Positions 33,604 to 44,679 are shown, numbered from the stretch's first letter. The stretch is DNA of 64,000 nucleotides from JALCRY01 sp050946575 (GCA_050946575.1 JBMNVB010000004.1:62001-126000); one strand, 5' to 3'. Numbers and translations: made by a program. The notes: generated by a model not told the origin, from the sequence alone.

Positions 33604-35351
33604 TGAAGGTAATAATCGGACAGGGAAGCTGCGGCATCGCTTCAGGCGCAAAGAAAACAGAAGCGGCTTTCAGAGAAGAATTCAAAAAACAGAACGTATC
33701 GCCTGAGCTCTCGATAGCGGGATGCGTGGGCACATGTTTCCTTGAACCTATAGTCGACGTATATGAAGACAACGGCAACATGACGAGATACGTCAAGGTC
33801 CAGCCGGACAAAGTCGAAAAGATCGTTTCAGAACATATCAAGGGCGGAAAGCCGGTCGAGGAATACGCGATCAGCGAAGAAGACCAGCAGTTCCTGGCCA
33901 AGCAGGAAAGAGTAGTTCTGAGACACTGCGGGATAATAAATCCTGAGGTGATAGACGAGTATATCGCTGTCGGCGGATACAAGTCGGCAGAGAAGGTCGT
34001 CACATCGATGACTCAGGATGAGGTCATTGAAATAATAAAGACAGCTAATCTCAGAGGAAGAGGCGGCGCCGGATTCCCGACATGGTTCAAATGGAACGCC
34101 GCTAAAAATAATCCGGGAAAAGAAAAATACGTCGTATGCAACGCGGACGAGGGAGACCCGGGCGCGTTCATGGACCGTTCAGTACTTGAAGGCGATCCTC
34201 ATTCCGTTCTCGAGGGAATGATCATCGGCGGATTCGCGATGGGCGCGACCGAAGGCATCATCTACTGCAGAGCGGAATATCCTCTCGCTATCAAGAGACT
34301 CCAGATCGCAATGGATCAGGCAAGAGAAAAGGGTTTCCTCGGAGATAACATCTTCGGCACGGGAAAGCATTTCGACATCCGCATAAAGGCGGGCGCCGGC
34401 GCTTTCGTATGCGGCGAAGAGACGGCTCTCATCGCTTCGCTCGAAGGTGAAAGAGGAATGCCGAGGCTGAAGCCTCCGTTCCCGGCCGCCAGAGGCTACT
34501 GGCAGCAGCCTACTAATATAAACAATGTAGAAACATGGGCAAACGTCGCCTGGATCATCGAGAACGGCGGCGAAGCGTTCGCAAAGCTCGGCCACGCTCC
34601 TTCTACGGGAACTAAAGTATTCGCTCTGGCCGGAAAGGTCAGGAAGGGCGGACTTGCGGAAGTTCCGATGGGCCTGAAGATCAAGGATGTCATTTACGGC
34701 ATCGGCGGCGGAATAAAGAACGACAGGAAATTCAAGGCAGTCCAGATGGGCGGACCGTCCGGCGGCTGCATACCTGCGGATCTCGAAGATACGAAGGTTA
34801 CATATGAAGACATCGTCAAGACAGGCGCTATCGTAGGGTCCGGCGGCATGATCGTCATGGATGAAGATACATGCATGGTCGATATGGCGAGATACTTCCT
34901 TGATTTCACGAAGAACGAATCCTGCGGAAAGTGCAACTACTGCCGTATCGGAACGAAGAGAATGCTCGAGATCCTTACCAGGATCACGGAAGGCAAGGGC
35001 GAAGACGGCGACATCGAGAAGCTGGAAGAACTTGCCGGAAAGATCAAGGACGGCGCTATGTGCGGACTCGGTCAGACGGCTCCGAACCCTGTGCTCTCGA
35101 CGATCAGATACTTCAGAAACGAGTACGAAGATCATATCTACAATCACACATGCACGGCAAAATCATGCAAGGCCCTCATCCACTTTGAGATCACTGACAA
35201 GTGCAAGGGCTGCACGCTCTGCGCGAGAAACTGTCCTGTACAGGCGATCTCCGGCGAGCCGAAGAAACAGCATGTCATCGATCAGGATATATGCATCAAG
35301 TGCGGCAGATGTCAGGAGAACTGCAAATTTGATGCGATCGTCAGGAAATAG
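33603..35351 (+). CDS. NuoF/HydB-like FMN, NAD(H)-binding iron-sulfur subunit
   Basis: The flavin subunit of an NAD-linked oxidoreductase, 582 residues. Domains in order: a thioredoxin-like [2Fe-2S] region (about 1-90, with CVGTC); the FMN/NADH-binding NuoF core with LRGRGGAGFPTWFKW (about 149-163), NADEGDPGAFMDR and CGEETALIASLEG; the SLBB fold; a [4Fe-4S] site ESCGKCNYCR plus a later cysteine; and a C-terminal two-cluster ferredoxin with CKGCTLCARNCP and CIKCGRCQENC. This is the HydB-type architecture of electron-bifurcating hydrogenases and transhydrogenases rather than membrane complex I. One-base overlap with the NuoE-like gene. Confidence 0.93.
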   Translation: MKVIIGQGSCGIASGAKKTEAAFREEFKKQNVSPELSIAGCVGTCFLEPIVDVYEDNGNMTRYVKVQPDKVEKIVSEHIKGGKPVEEYAISEEDQQFLAKQERVVLRHCGIINPEVIDEYIAVGGYKSAEKVVTSMTQDEVIEIIKTANLRGRGGAGFPTWFKWNAAKNNPGKEKYVVCNADEGDPGAFMDRSVLEGDPHSVLEGMIIGGFAMGATEGIIYCRAEYPLAIKRLQIAMDQAREKGFLGDNIFGTGKHFDIRIKAGAGAFVCGEETALIASLEGERGMPRLKPPFPAARGYWQQPTNINNVETWANVAWIIENGGEAFAKLGHAPSTGTKVFALAGKVRKGGLAEVPMGLKIKDVIYGIGGGIKNDRKFKAVQMGGPSGGCIPADLEDTKVTYEDIVKTGAIVGSGGMIVMDEDTCMVDMARYFLDFTKNESCGKCNYCRIGTKRMLEILTRITEGKGEDGDIEKLEELAGKIKDGAMCGLGQTAPNPVLSTIRYFRNEYEDHIYNHTCTAKSCKALIHFEITDKCKGCTLCARNCPVQAISGEPKKQHVIDQDICIKCGRCQENCKFDAIVRK

Positions 35352-35363
35352 GGAGGTAGAACT

Positions 35364-38300
35364 GTGAACAAGTTTAGATTGAATATAGACGGCAAAGAAG
35401 TATTCGGACTTCCCGGTCAGACGGTCCTGGAAGTCGCCAGGGAGAATGATATTTACATCCCCACACTTTGCTATGATGAAAGAACGACGATCTACGGTGC
35501 CTGCGGCATCTGTGTCGTGGAAGTAGAAGGAAATCCGAAACTCGTCAAGGCCTGCGCGACGGAGATCGCTCCGGGCATGGTCGTAATGACGAGGACCGAA
35601 AGAGTAACAGAGTCGAGAAAGACGAATCTCGAGCTTCTCGTTTCGAACCACAACGGTGACTGCAAGGGCCCGTGCTCGGTCAACTGTCCGGCTCATACGG
35701 ACTGCCAGGGATATGTCGGCCTCATCGCGAACGGCGAATACGAGAAGGCGTACGAACTGATTAAGGACAAGATCCCTCTGCCGGCGTCCATCGGACGTGT
35801 GTGCCCGCATCCCTGCGAGGACGAGTGCAGAAGAGGTCTTGTAGACGATCCGATCAGCATCATGGCGCTCAAGAGATTCGCGGCTGACAGAGCACTGATG
35901 TCACCCGATCAGTATCTCCCGGAGATAGATGAACCTACGGGCAAGTCAGTCGCTATTATCGGCGGCGGCCCGATGGGTCTTTCGGCGGCGTATTTCCTCC
36001 GTCAGAAGGGACATGATGTAACTATTTTCGAATCAATGCCGAAACTCGGCGGAATGCTGCGCTACGGCATCCCTGAGTACAGACTTCCGAAGGAAGTTCT
36101 CGACAGCGAGATAGAGATCATCAGCGAGATGGGCGTCGAGATGATACCGAACACAAAGGTCGGCGAAGACATTGCATTCGAAGATATCAGAAGCAAATAC
36201 GACGCGGTGCTGCTCGGCATCGGAGCGTGGGTATCGACAGGCGTACGCTGTCCGGGCGAGGATGCCGACGGCGTTATCGGCGGTATCGATTTCCTGCGCA
36301 AGGTCGTAAGGAATGAAGAGATCGACTTCGGCAAAAAGGTTGCCATCGTCGGCGGCGGGAACACGGCTATGGACGCCTGCCGTACGGCTGTGAGACTCGG
36401 CGCGAAGGAAGTATATAACATCTACAGAAGAACGAAGAACGAAATGCCTGCCGACATGCTCGAGATAGAAGAAGCGGAAGAGGAAGGCGTCGTATTCAAG
36501 AACCTCAGGAATCCTAAGGAAATCCTGAAGGATGAGAACGGTCACGTAAAGCAGGTCGTGCTGCAGGTCATGGAGCTCGGCGAGCCTGACGCTTCGGGAC
36601 GCCGCCGTCCTGTACCTGTAGAGGGCGAGACAGAGACTATCGATATCGATACGATGATACTCGCTATAGGCCAGGCAGTAGACGCGAGCGCGTTCGACGT
36701 TGAAAAGACAAGAAAGAACGCTATCGCATACGATACTGAGACGTTCATGACGAGCATGCCGGGCGTATTCGCCGGCGGCGACTGCGGAAACGACAAGATC
36801 TCGATCGCGATCGAATCCATCGCGGACGCTAAGAAAGTATCCGGAGTCATTGATTCGTATCTGAACGGCGAAGTCATTAAATACGAAACACCTTACGTCG
36901 TAGAGCGTACGGATGTCACGGAGAAGACGTTCGAAGACAGAGAAAGAATGTGCCGTGAAAAGGCCGATCAGCTTACGGCTGCTCAGAGAAAGAACAACTT
37001 CTCGGAAGTCGTATACGAAGGACTTACAGAAGAGCAGGCGGTCCGCGAGGCCAGCAGATGCCTCGAGTGCGGATGCCACGACTACTTCGAATGCCAGCTG
37101 ATAGAACTCTCAAGGATGTACGGAGTAGAGCCCGAGCGCTTCGCGGGAGAAAAGAACCTCATTGATTTCGAGGACGATCACCCGTTCATCGTCAGGGATC
37201 CGAACAAGTGCATACTCTGCGGACGCTGCGTGAGAGTCTGTGACGAAGTCATGGGAGTAGGAGCTCTCGGTCTTGTACACAGAGGATTCGACACAGTCGT
37301 AAAACCGACGCTCGAAAAGCCGCTTGCGGAATCCGGATGCGAATCGTGCGGACAGTGCGTGACATGCTGCCCGACAGGCGCGCTGCAGGAGAGACTTTCT
37401 ATCAAGAAGGAAGTGCCTGTGGACACTGACACGACAGTAACGACATGCGCGAACTGCTCGGTCGGCTGCACTCTGGACGTCGAGTCGTACGGACAGCTGC
37501 TGTACAAGGCAGTTCCTGATTCGGACGGCAGAGTAAATGCCGGCATCTGCTGCGGAAAGGGCAAATGGGGATTTGACGCCGCTGTCAAGGAAGACAGACT
37601 GACAGATCCTCTTATCAAAGACGGAAGAAAGCTTGTTCCTACCGATTATCACAACGCGCTCGTCAGGATGGCGAAGGGCCTTGAATTCACTAAGGTAAGA
37701 AACGGTGAAGGATCGATAGCGGTATCGATCTCCGACAGATATACGAACGAAGAAGCGTACGCGATAAAGAAATTCGCGGACGCGGTAGGCGCGAAGACGT
37801 TCACGTTCAACAGAAGGAAGAGCGGAGTCGCGGAAGTGCTCGGACTCGAGCGTGAAGCTTCCCCGAACACGATCGACGAACTCCTTTCGACGAATGTCAT
37901 CCTCGTTCCGGGCTTCATTAAGAACAGGAACCCTGTTATCTGGAACAAGATCAAGCAGGCCGCGGAAGCGGGAGCGGAAGTCTACGTCATCAATGCGGGC
38001 GACGCCGCCGACAGCTGGCAGTTCGCGAACGTTATCGAAACAAAGGACAGCACGGCTGTGCTGAGACGCATTGCCAAAGCTCTCATCAAGGAAGGATGCG
38101 AGAGCGACGCGGAAGGATTCGAGGAATTCAAGAAGTCGCTCAGCAGCGTGAGAGCTACCAGCGAGTGCACTGAGATCGCTAAGGCCTACGCCGAAGCGAA
38201 GAAGGCTATGATAGTTTATCAGCAGAATGTACTCTCCGAAGAGGCAGCAATGCTGATAGCCGAGATAGCAGTACTCTCGGGGCACATCGGCAAGCCGCGT

Positions 38301-38876
38301 GACGGAATACTCGAAGTCAAGCCGAAGAACAATTCGCAGGGCCTCGTGGACCTCGGCATAACGGACGGCGCGGAAGCGCTCGAAGGAGTGAAGGGCCTGA
38401 TCGTATTCGGCGAAGATCCTGAAGGAGTGGATCTTTCGAAGCTCGAGTTCCTCGGAGTAGTCGATATCTATCTGACGGAGACGGCTAAGAAGGCGGATGT
38501 CGTCATACCGGGCACAGGAGTGGAATCCGCGCTCGGAACATTTACAAATACAGAACGCAGGATGATGCAGGTCGCTCCTTCGATCAGCGAAGGCGATATG
38601 CTTCTCAACTGGGAGATCGCGGCGGAACTCGCGCATATCTTCGAACAGGAATTCCCGTTCCTCGAGGAGATCGATATCTCGGAAGAGATGAACCGCACGC
38701 TGCCTCTTTACAGAGACGCTGAGATGGACGAAGTGCTCGGAGGAGTGCTCGTACCGGGCGATGTGAAGTTCAAAGCCGCGGAAGAGGCGAAGCTCATAGA
38801 TGAGCTTGCCTGCACAGACGCGCTCATGAACAGAGTGGCGGCTTCGATACCGACACCTGCAAAATTCACGGAGTAA
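35364..38876 (+). CDS. GltD-NuoG fusion: FAD/NAD(P) oxidoreductase with iron-sulfur relay (Stn-type transhydrogenase candidate)
   Basis: An unusual 1170-residue fusion. Domains in order: plant-type [2Fe-2S] ferredoxin (CGICVVEVEG, about 1-80); the GltD-type Fe-S domain with CPHPCEDECRRG; an FAD and NAD(P) two-nucleotide core with GGGPMG near residue 200 and GGGNTAMDA near 330; a two-[4Fe-4S] region from C616 (CILCGRCVRVC, CESCGQCVTCCPTGA); a NuoG/formate-dehydrogenase [4Fe-4S] site from C695 (CANCSVGC); and a degenerate molybdopterin-type domain to the end. GTG start after GGGAGGTAG. With the NuoE and NuoF partners it matches, from memory, the Stn electron-bifurcating transhydrogenase of acetogens (NADPH, NAD and ferredoxin). 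No hydrogenase H-cluster motif is present. Confidence 0.85.
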   Translation: MNKFRLNIDGKEVFGLPGQTVLEVARENDIYIPTLCYDERTTIYGACGICVVEVEGNPKLVKACATEIAPGMVVMTRTERVTESRKTNLELLVSNHNGDCKGPCSVNCPAHTDCQGYVGLIANGEYEKAYELIKDKIPLPASIGRVCPHPCEDECRRGLVDDPISIMALKRFAADRALMSPDQYLPEIDEPTGKSVAIIGGGPMGLSAAYFLRQKGHDVTIFESMPKLGGMLRYGIPEYRLPKEVLDSEIEIISEMGVEMIPNTKVGEDIAFEDIRSKYDAVLLGIGAWVSTGVRCPGEDADGVIGGIDFLRKVVRNEEIDFGKKVAIVGGGNTAMDACRTAVRLGAKEVYNIYRRTKNEMPADMLEIEEAEEEGVVFKNLRNPKEILKDENGHVKQVVLQVMELGEPDASGRRRPVPVEGETETIDIDTMILAIGQAVDASAFDVEKTRKNAIAYDTETFMTSMPGVFAGGDCGNDKISIAIESIADAKKVSGVIDSYLNGEVIKYETPYVVERTDVTEKTFEDRERMCREKADQLTAAQRKNNFSEVVYEGLTEEQAVREASRCLECGCHDYFECQLIELSRMYGVEPERFAGEKNLIDFEDDHPFIVRDPNKCILCGRCVRVCDEVMGVGALGLVHRGFDTVVKPTLEKPLAESGCESCGQCVTCCPTGALQERLSIKKEVPVDTDTTVTTCANCSVGCTLDVESYGQLLYKAVPDSDGRVNAGICCGKGKWGFDAAVKEDRLTDPLIKDGRKLVPTDYHNALVRMAKGLEFTKVRNGEGSIAVSISDRYTNEEAYAIKKFADAVGAKTFTFNRRKSGVAEVLGLEREASPNTIDELLSTNVILVPGFIKNRNPVIWNKIKQAAEAGAEVYVINAGDAADSWQFANVIETKDSTAVLRRIAKALIKEGCESDAEGFEEFKKSLSSVRATSECTEIAKAYAEAKKAMIVYQQNVLSEEAAMLIAEIAVLSGHIGKPRDGILEVKPKNNSQGLVDLGITDGAEALEGVKGLIVFGEDPEGVDLSKLEFLGVVDIYLTETAKKADVVIPGTGVESALGTFTNTERRMMQVAPSISEGDMLLNWEIAAELAHIFEQEFPFLEEIDISEEMNRTLPLYRDAEMDEVLGGVLVPGDVKFKAAEEAKLIDELACTDALMNRVAASIPTPAKFTE

Positions 38877-38891
38877 TTTCGGAGGGCCTTG

Positions 38892-39512
38892 ATGGCAAAA
38901 GGGCAGATCACGAAAAATCAGATAATGGAAGTGTTCATGGATCTCATGGAAGAAAAATCCTTCAATGAGATCACGATATCGGACATTACGGAAAGATGCA
39001 ACCTCAACAGGCTGACTTTCTACTACCACTTCCAGGACAAGTATGATCTGCTGAACCAGTCGATCGATCTGATGATAATGTATCCTTTCATGAAGGATCT
39101 GACGTTCGATAACTGGCCCGATCATCTTTGCTACGCTCTTGAGACCATCAAGGCTCATAAGAAATTCTGCATGAACGCGTTCACCAGCGATAACGGTGAA
39201 TTCATGGATCATATCGGCGCCATCATCAGTCAGCTGTTCACGGATCTGTTCGAAGAGATGCCGAATGTCAGCAAGACCGACAAGATGAACAAGGTGTTCC
39301 TCGCCGACTTCCTCTCATACGGGATCATCGGCACAGTGGAGCACTGGATGCGGTCAGGGATGAAGGGCGAACCGCGGGAGATCGTTACGAATCTCGAGCG
39401 GATGACCAATGAATACAAGCGGATCGCCGTTGAAAGTTACATTACTCTGGCGTTCTCGGATACGTCCGAAAACGAGGACAGCAAAGAGGAAAACGGCGGC
39501 AGCGATAATTAA
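38892..39512 (+). CDS. TetR/AcrR family transcriptional regulator
   Basis: A 206-residue repressor-type protein. The N-terminal helix-turn-helix is clear: TKNQIMEVFMDLMEEKSFNEITISDITERCNLNRLTFYYHF in separate pieces, the usual TetR pattern with FYYHF recognition helix end. The C-terminal ligand domain ends in an acidic E/N/S-rich tail. The ATG at 38892 follows GGAGGG by five bases. It lies 15 bases after the GltD-NuoG fusion and is probably co-transcribed, so it may control that operon or the radical SAM gene next door. A terminator follows. Confidence 0.88.
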   Translation: MAKGQITKNQIMEVFMDLMEEKSFNEITISDITERCNLNRLTFYYHFQDKYDLLNQSIDLMIMYPFMKDLTFDNWPDHLCYALETIKAHKKFCMNAFTSDNGEFMDHIGAIISQLFTDLFEEMPNVSKTDKMNKVFLADFLSYGIIGTVEHWMRSGMKGEPREIVTNLERMTNEYKRIAVESYITLAFSDTSENEDSKEENGGSDN

Positions 39513-39544
39513 ACAATCGAGAAAATTTGTTTATGTATTTTTAG

Positions 39545-39592
39545 AAATGCAGATGCTATACTCTTACTCAGGGTATAAATCTGCATTTTTAA
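39545..39592 (+). terminator. Terminator after the TetR gene
   Basis: AAATGCAGAT (39545-39554) pairs with ATCTGCATTT (39579-39588), inner TATAC/GTATA pair, then TTTTT. Confidence 0.8.
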
Positions 39593-39624
39593 TACTGGAA
39601 AAAAGAATAATGAGGTGATTAAAA

Positions 39625-40992
39625 GTGAGTGTATTAAACACAATCAAGAAAGAGGGATTACTGAAAGCCTATGACTATCTCGACAAGGATCCTGAGAAGA
39701 ACCTTCCGAATATCATGGACTGGGTGGACAAATATTCCATGGGCATGTTCAAGTCGCAGCGTCAGCTCATAAACGACGTTCTCGCGGATCCTGACAGCCC
39801 GTGGTACAAGCTGCTCATCAGTCTGTGGGATAATGTCGACAGCGGAGTTAGAAAGACGCTGTTCACGAACTTCGTCATCAATGCAGGAGTTCTCGGCATG
39901 CAGCGCCAGAACGAGATCCGTGAAAAGGAAAACTGCAATGTTCCCTGGGCTATTCTGATCGACCCGACTTCGGCGTGCAATCTTCACTGCACGGGATGCT
40001 GGGCCGCTGAATACGGAAACAAGCTGAACCTTTCGTTTGACGAACTCGACAACATAATCCAGCAGGGCAAGGACATGGGAACTTATATGTACATCTACAC
40101 GGGCGGCGAGCCTCTCGTGAGAAAAGATGACATCATCAAGCTCTGCGAAAAGCATAACGACTGTGCGTTCCTCGCATTTACGAACGCGACGCTCATCGAC
40201 GAAGACTTTGCGAACGAGATGCTGAGAGTACAGAACTTCGTACCGGCGATCAGCGTAGAGGGATTCGAAGAGGCGACTGACTTCAGAAGAGGCGAGGGAA
40301 CATACAAGAAGATCAGGGAAGCCATGGAACTTCTGAAAGAAAAGAAGCTCCCGTTCGGCGTTTCCTGCTGCTACACGAGCAAGAACGCATATGAGATCGG
40401 AAGCGAAGAGTATATCGACGCACTTATCGAATGGGGCGCGCTCTTCTGCTGGATCTTCACATACATGCCGATCGGCGGAAAGGCCGTTACCGACCTCATC
40501 GCTACGGCGGAGCAGAGAGAATACATGTACAGACAGGTCAGGAAGTTCAGAGAGAGCAAGCCTATATTCACGATGGACTTCTGGAATGACGGAGAATATG
40601 TAAACGGATGCATCGCAGGCGGAAGATACTATCTCCATATCAATGCAAACGGCGATATCGAGCCATGCGCATTCGTGCACTTCTCGGATTCGAACATCAG
40701 AGATACGACTCTGCTCGAAGCGTATAAGAGACCGCTGTTCATGGGCTATCACGACCATCAGCCGTTCAACGACAACTACATGCAGCCGTGCCCGGTACTT
40801 GACAATCCAGACGCTATCGTCGAGATCGTCGAAGGATGCGACTGCAAGTCGACAGACCTCGAAGAACCTGAAGACGTTATTACGCTCACAAGCAAGACGC
40901 GTGAAGCAGCGAAGAATTGGGCGCCTGTTGCAGACAGGATCTGGAACACGGAGTATCACAAGAAGAGAAACGCTCGTGTCCAGCATGACTAG
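39625..40992 (+). CDS. Radical SAM protein with SPASM-like C-terminus
   Basis: A 455-residue radical SAM enzyme of unknown substrate. The SAM cluster motif is C118-x3-C122-x2-C125 (CNLHCTGC), preceded by AILIDPTSA. IYTGGEPLVRKDDI follows as the GGE motif, and ISVEGFEE and the later C-terminal cysteines (CIAGGRYYLHINANGDIEPC; MQPCPVL; EGCDCKS) suggest auxiliary Fe-S clusters. The N-terminal 110 residues are a helical extension before the barrel. Start GTG at 39625, with GAGGTG upstream. It follows a TetR gene across a terminator. Such proteins with long N-terminal helices are common in Clostridia, but no peptide substrate gene is seen nearby. Confidence 0.87.
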   Translation: MSVLNTIKKEGLLKAYDYLDKDPEKNLPNIMDWVDKYSMGMFKSQRQLINDVLADPDSPWYKLLISLWDNVDSGVRKTLFTNFVINAGVLGMQRQNEIREKENCNVPWAILIDPTSACNLHCTGCWAAEYGNKLNLSFDELDNIIQQGKDMGTYMYIYTGGEPLVRKDDIIKLCEKHNDCAFLAFTNATLIDEDFANEMLRVQNFVPAISVEGFEEATDFRRGEGTYKKIREAMELLKEKKLPFGVSCCYTSKNAYEIGSEEYIDALIEWGALFCWIFTYMPIGGKAVTDLIATAEQREYMYRQVRKFRESKPIFTMDFWNDGEYVNGCIAGGRYYLHINANGDIEPCAFVHFSDSNIRDTTLLEAYKRPLFMGYHDHQPFNDNYMQPCPVLDNPDAIVEIVEGCDCKSTDLEEPEDVITLTSKTREAAKNWAPVADRIWNTEYHKKRNARVQHD

Positions 40993-41020
40993 TATCACAG
41001 TTTTCGGATAAGAAAATCAC

Positions 41021-41055
41021 GGGATCCGGATGTGCAGACGTCCGGATCCTTTATT
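41021..41055 (+). terminator. Terminator after the radical SAM gene
   Basis: GGATCCGGA (41022-41030) pairs with TCCGGATCC (41041-41049), then TTTATTA. Confidence 0.8.
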
Positions 41056-41101
41056 ATGCCCGGGAGGGGCAAAAGACTTTCCCCGCGCCTTAATTCGGGG
41101 G

Positions 41102-41158
41102 TTGATATTTTAGCGTATTCCATATAATATTATAGGTAGAATGTGAATTTTTTAACAC
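41102..41158 (+). promoter_or_regulatory. Crotonase promoter with Rex-like operator
   Basis: TTGATA (41102-41107) and TAATAT (41125-41130), spacer 17. Just downstream, TGTGAA-N4-TTAACA at 41142-41157 resembles the clostridial Rex site TTGTTAA-N4-TTAACAA (11 of 14 positions). A GGCTCC/GGAGCC hairpin follows at 41170-41186 in the leader. Confidence 0.55.
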
Positions 41159-41205
41159 TGCATGTATCAGGCTCCATGCAGGAGCCGCGGAGAAAGGATC
41201 ACGAA

Positions 41206-41982
41206 ATGTACAACAACATTAAATTCGAAATCAAAGACGGCACTGCCTATATCACAATGAACAGACCAAAGGCGCTCAATGCTCTCAACACAGAGACGCT
41301 GAACGAGCTCCATCAGGCATTCCGCGAATGCAGAAACAACAAGGAAGTCAAGGTCGTCATCGTGACGGGCGAAGGCAAGTCGTTCATCGCCGGAGCGGAC
41401 ATCGTCGAGATGCAGGGACTTGACGCCATGGGAGGAAGAGCTTATGTGGAAAAGGGACATGATCTCATGAACCAGATCGAAGCTCTTGAAAAGCCTGTCA
41501 TCGCAGCCATAAACGGATTTGCCCTCGGCGGAGGACTGGAACTGGCCATGTCCTGCGATTTCAGGATCGCTTCCGAGAAGGCTCTGCTGGGACAGCCTGA
41601 GACAGGTCTGGGCATCATCCCGGGATTCGGCGGCACTCAGAGACTTCCGAGACTCGTCGGAAAGGGCATGGCGAAATATCTCATCATGACTGCGCAGAAC
41701 ATAAAGGCCGACAAGGCGAAGGAGATCGGTCTCGTGGAAGAAGTAGTACCGGCTGAAGAACTCATGCCGAGAGTTGAGAAGATCGCAGAGACGCTCAAGT
41801 CCAAGGCTCCGATCGCGGTAGGCATGGCGAAGGTCGCCGTAAACGGCGGTTTCAATATGGACATGAAGACAGCTTCGATGTATGAAATAGAATGCATGAC
41901 GCAGTGCTTCACTTCCGAAGACAAGAATGAAGGAATGACAGCGTTCGTGGAGAAGAGAGATCCTGTCTGGAAGAATAAATAA
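41206..41982 (+). CDS. crt: Enoyl-CoA hydratase / crotonase
   Basis: A 258-residue crotonase-fold enzyme, most like short-chain 3-hydroxybutyryl-CoA dehydratase. It has AGADIVEMQ, the oxyanion-hole GFALGGGLELAM with the first catalytic Glu, and LLGQPETGLGIIPGFGGTQRL with the second Glu. The ATG at 41206 is chosen because AAAGGA precedes it and the family starts there; upstream readings contain the operator and hairpin. It stands alone: no bcd, etf or hbd genes are adjacent. The putative Rex site supports a role in NADH-linked butyrate-type metabolism. Confidence 0.9.
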   Translation: MYNNIKFEIKDGTAYITMNRPKALNALNTETLNELHQAFRECRNNKEVKVVIVTGEGKSFIAGADIVEMQGLDAMGGRAYVEKGHDLMNQIEALEKPVIAAINGFALGGGLELAMSCDFRIASEKALLGQPETGLGIIPGFGGTQRLPRLVGKGMAKYLIMTAQNIKADKAKEIGLVEEVVPAEELMPRVEKIAETLKSKAPIAVGMAKVAVNGGFNMDMKTASMYEIECMTQCFTSEDKNEGMTAFVEKRDPVWKNK

Positions 41983-41984
41983 AA

Positions 41985-42082
41985 CGCGGTCTCAGCGCTG
42001 CGGCCCGTGGGGACCGCGGTCCGTAGTTTTCTGATTTCTGAAATAATGCGGCACAGCCATATAAGGTTATGCCGCATTTTAC
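41985..42082 (+). terminator. Two consecutive hairpins ending the crotonase transcript
   Basis: First, CGCGGTC (41985-41991) with GACCGCG (42012-42018), with TTTT about 10 bases on. Second and better, AATGCGGCA (42045-42053) with TGCCGCATT (42070-42078), then TTT. Confidence 0.7.
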
Positions 42083-42108
42083 GGTTCCGGCGGCAGGCGG
42101 TGAATGAA

Positions 42109-42681
42109 ATGATACAAAAAGATCAGGTCAAATTCATAAGCAGGAAGATGTCCTATGCCCTCAGGCATAATCCGGACAAGTACGGGATAATACTCGACGA
42201 GGAAGGCTATACGGATCTCGGCGGGTTCCTTGACGCTCTGAATAAAATGCACCGCTTCCGGCCGCCGCTGACGAAAGAGGATATAGCATTCGTCATCGGG
42301 CATTCCGACAAGAAACGGTTCGAGATGACGGATACGAAGATAAGGGCGCTTTACGGTCATTCCGTAACGAGCGTGATGATCCACAAGCGGCAGGCAGATC
42401 CGCCGGATGTCCTGTATCACGGCACGGCCCGGCGTTTCGTCGAAAGCATTATGCGAGAGGGACTTCTTCCGATGAGGCGTCAGTATGTCCATCTGTCGGC
42501 GGATGTCGATACGGCAATGCAGGTCGGCCGGCGCAGGGACAGCCGCCCTGTGGTACTTCGCGTCGATGCGCGGAAGGCCAGCGGGGACGGGATAAGATTC
42601 TATGTCGGAAATGAAAGCGTATGGCTGAGTGAGCCGCTGCCGCCGGAATATCTTGAAATAATACCCCGGGAAGACCGGTAG
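42109..42681 (+). CDS. kptA: RNA 2'-phosphotransferase (Tpt1/KptA family)
   Basis: Removes an internal 2'-phosphate from RNA using NAD. In eukaryotes it finishes tRNA splicing; its bacterial job is unclear. The 190 residues hold the family blocks SRKMSYALRHNPDKYGI, IRALYGHS, VLYHGTARR, GLLPMRRQYVHLS and SVWLSEPLP. R-H-x-R type catalytic residues look intact. ATG 42109 lies nine bases after AGGCGG; an in-frame GTG three codons earlier is possible. It is a single gene between crotonase and the DUF2207/LemA pair, with no RNA ligase or splicing gene nearby. Confidence 0.92.
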   Translation: MIQKDQVKFISRKMSYALRHNPDKYGIILDEEGYTDLGGFLDALNKMHRFRPPLTKEDIAFVIGHSDKKRFEMTDTKIRALYGHSVTSVMIHKRQADPPDVLYHGTARRFVESIMREGLLPMRRQYVHLSADVDTAMQVGRRRDSRPVVLRVDARKASGDGIRFYVGNESVWLSEPLPPEYLEIIPREDR

Positions 42682-42702
42682 TTTCATTGTAGAAATGATC
42701 AA

Positions 42703-42732
42703 AGAAAAAACGGGCCGGAATATTCCGGCCCG
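42703..42732. terminator. Shared terminator between kptA and the DUF2207 gene
   Basis: A perfect palindrome stem CGGGCCGGAAT/ATTCCGGCCCG (42711-42732). On the minus strand it is followed by TTTTTT; on the plus strand the tail is weaker. Confidence 0.85.
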
Positions 42733-42741
42733 AAATTGTTT

Positions 42742-44667
<1,926 letters not shown>

Positions 44668-44679
44668 TTTCTCACCCCG

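Noticed and set aside
33109..38876. Assignment as membrane complex I or as an electron-bifurcating hydrogenase
   Set aside because: No membrane subunits follow, and the large subunit lacks the H-cluster cysteine motifs of [FeFe] hydrogenase.
37110..39212. A 700-codon minus-strand frame opposite the GltD-NuoG fusion and TetR gene
   Set aside because: Same shadow pattern. The plus strand carries clear cofactor and helix-turn-helix motifs across the whole stretch.
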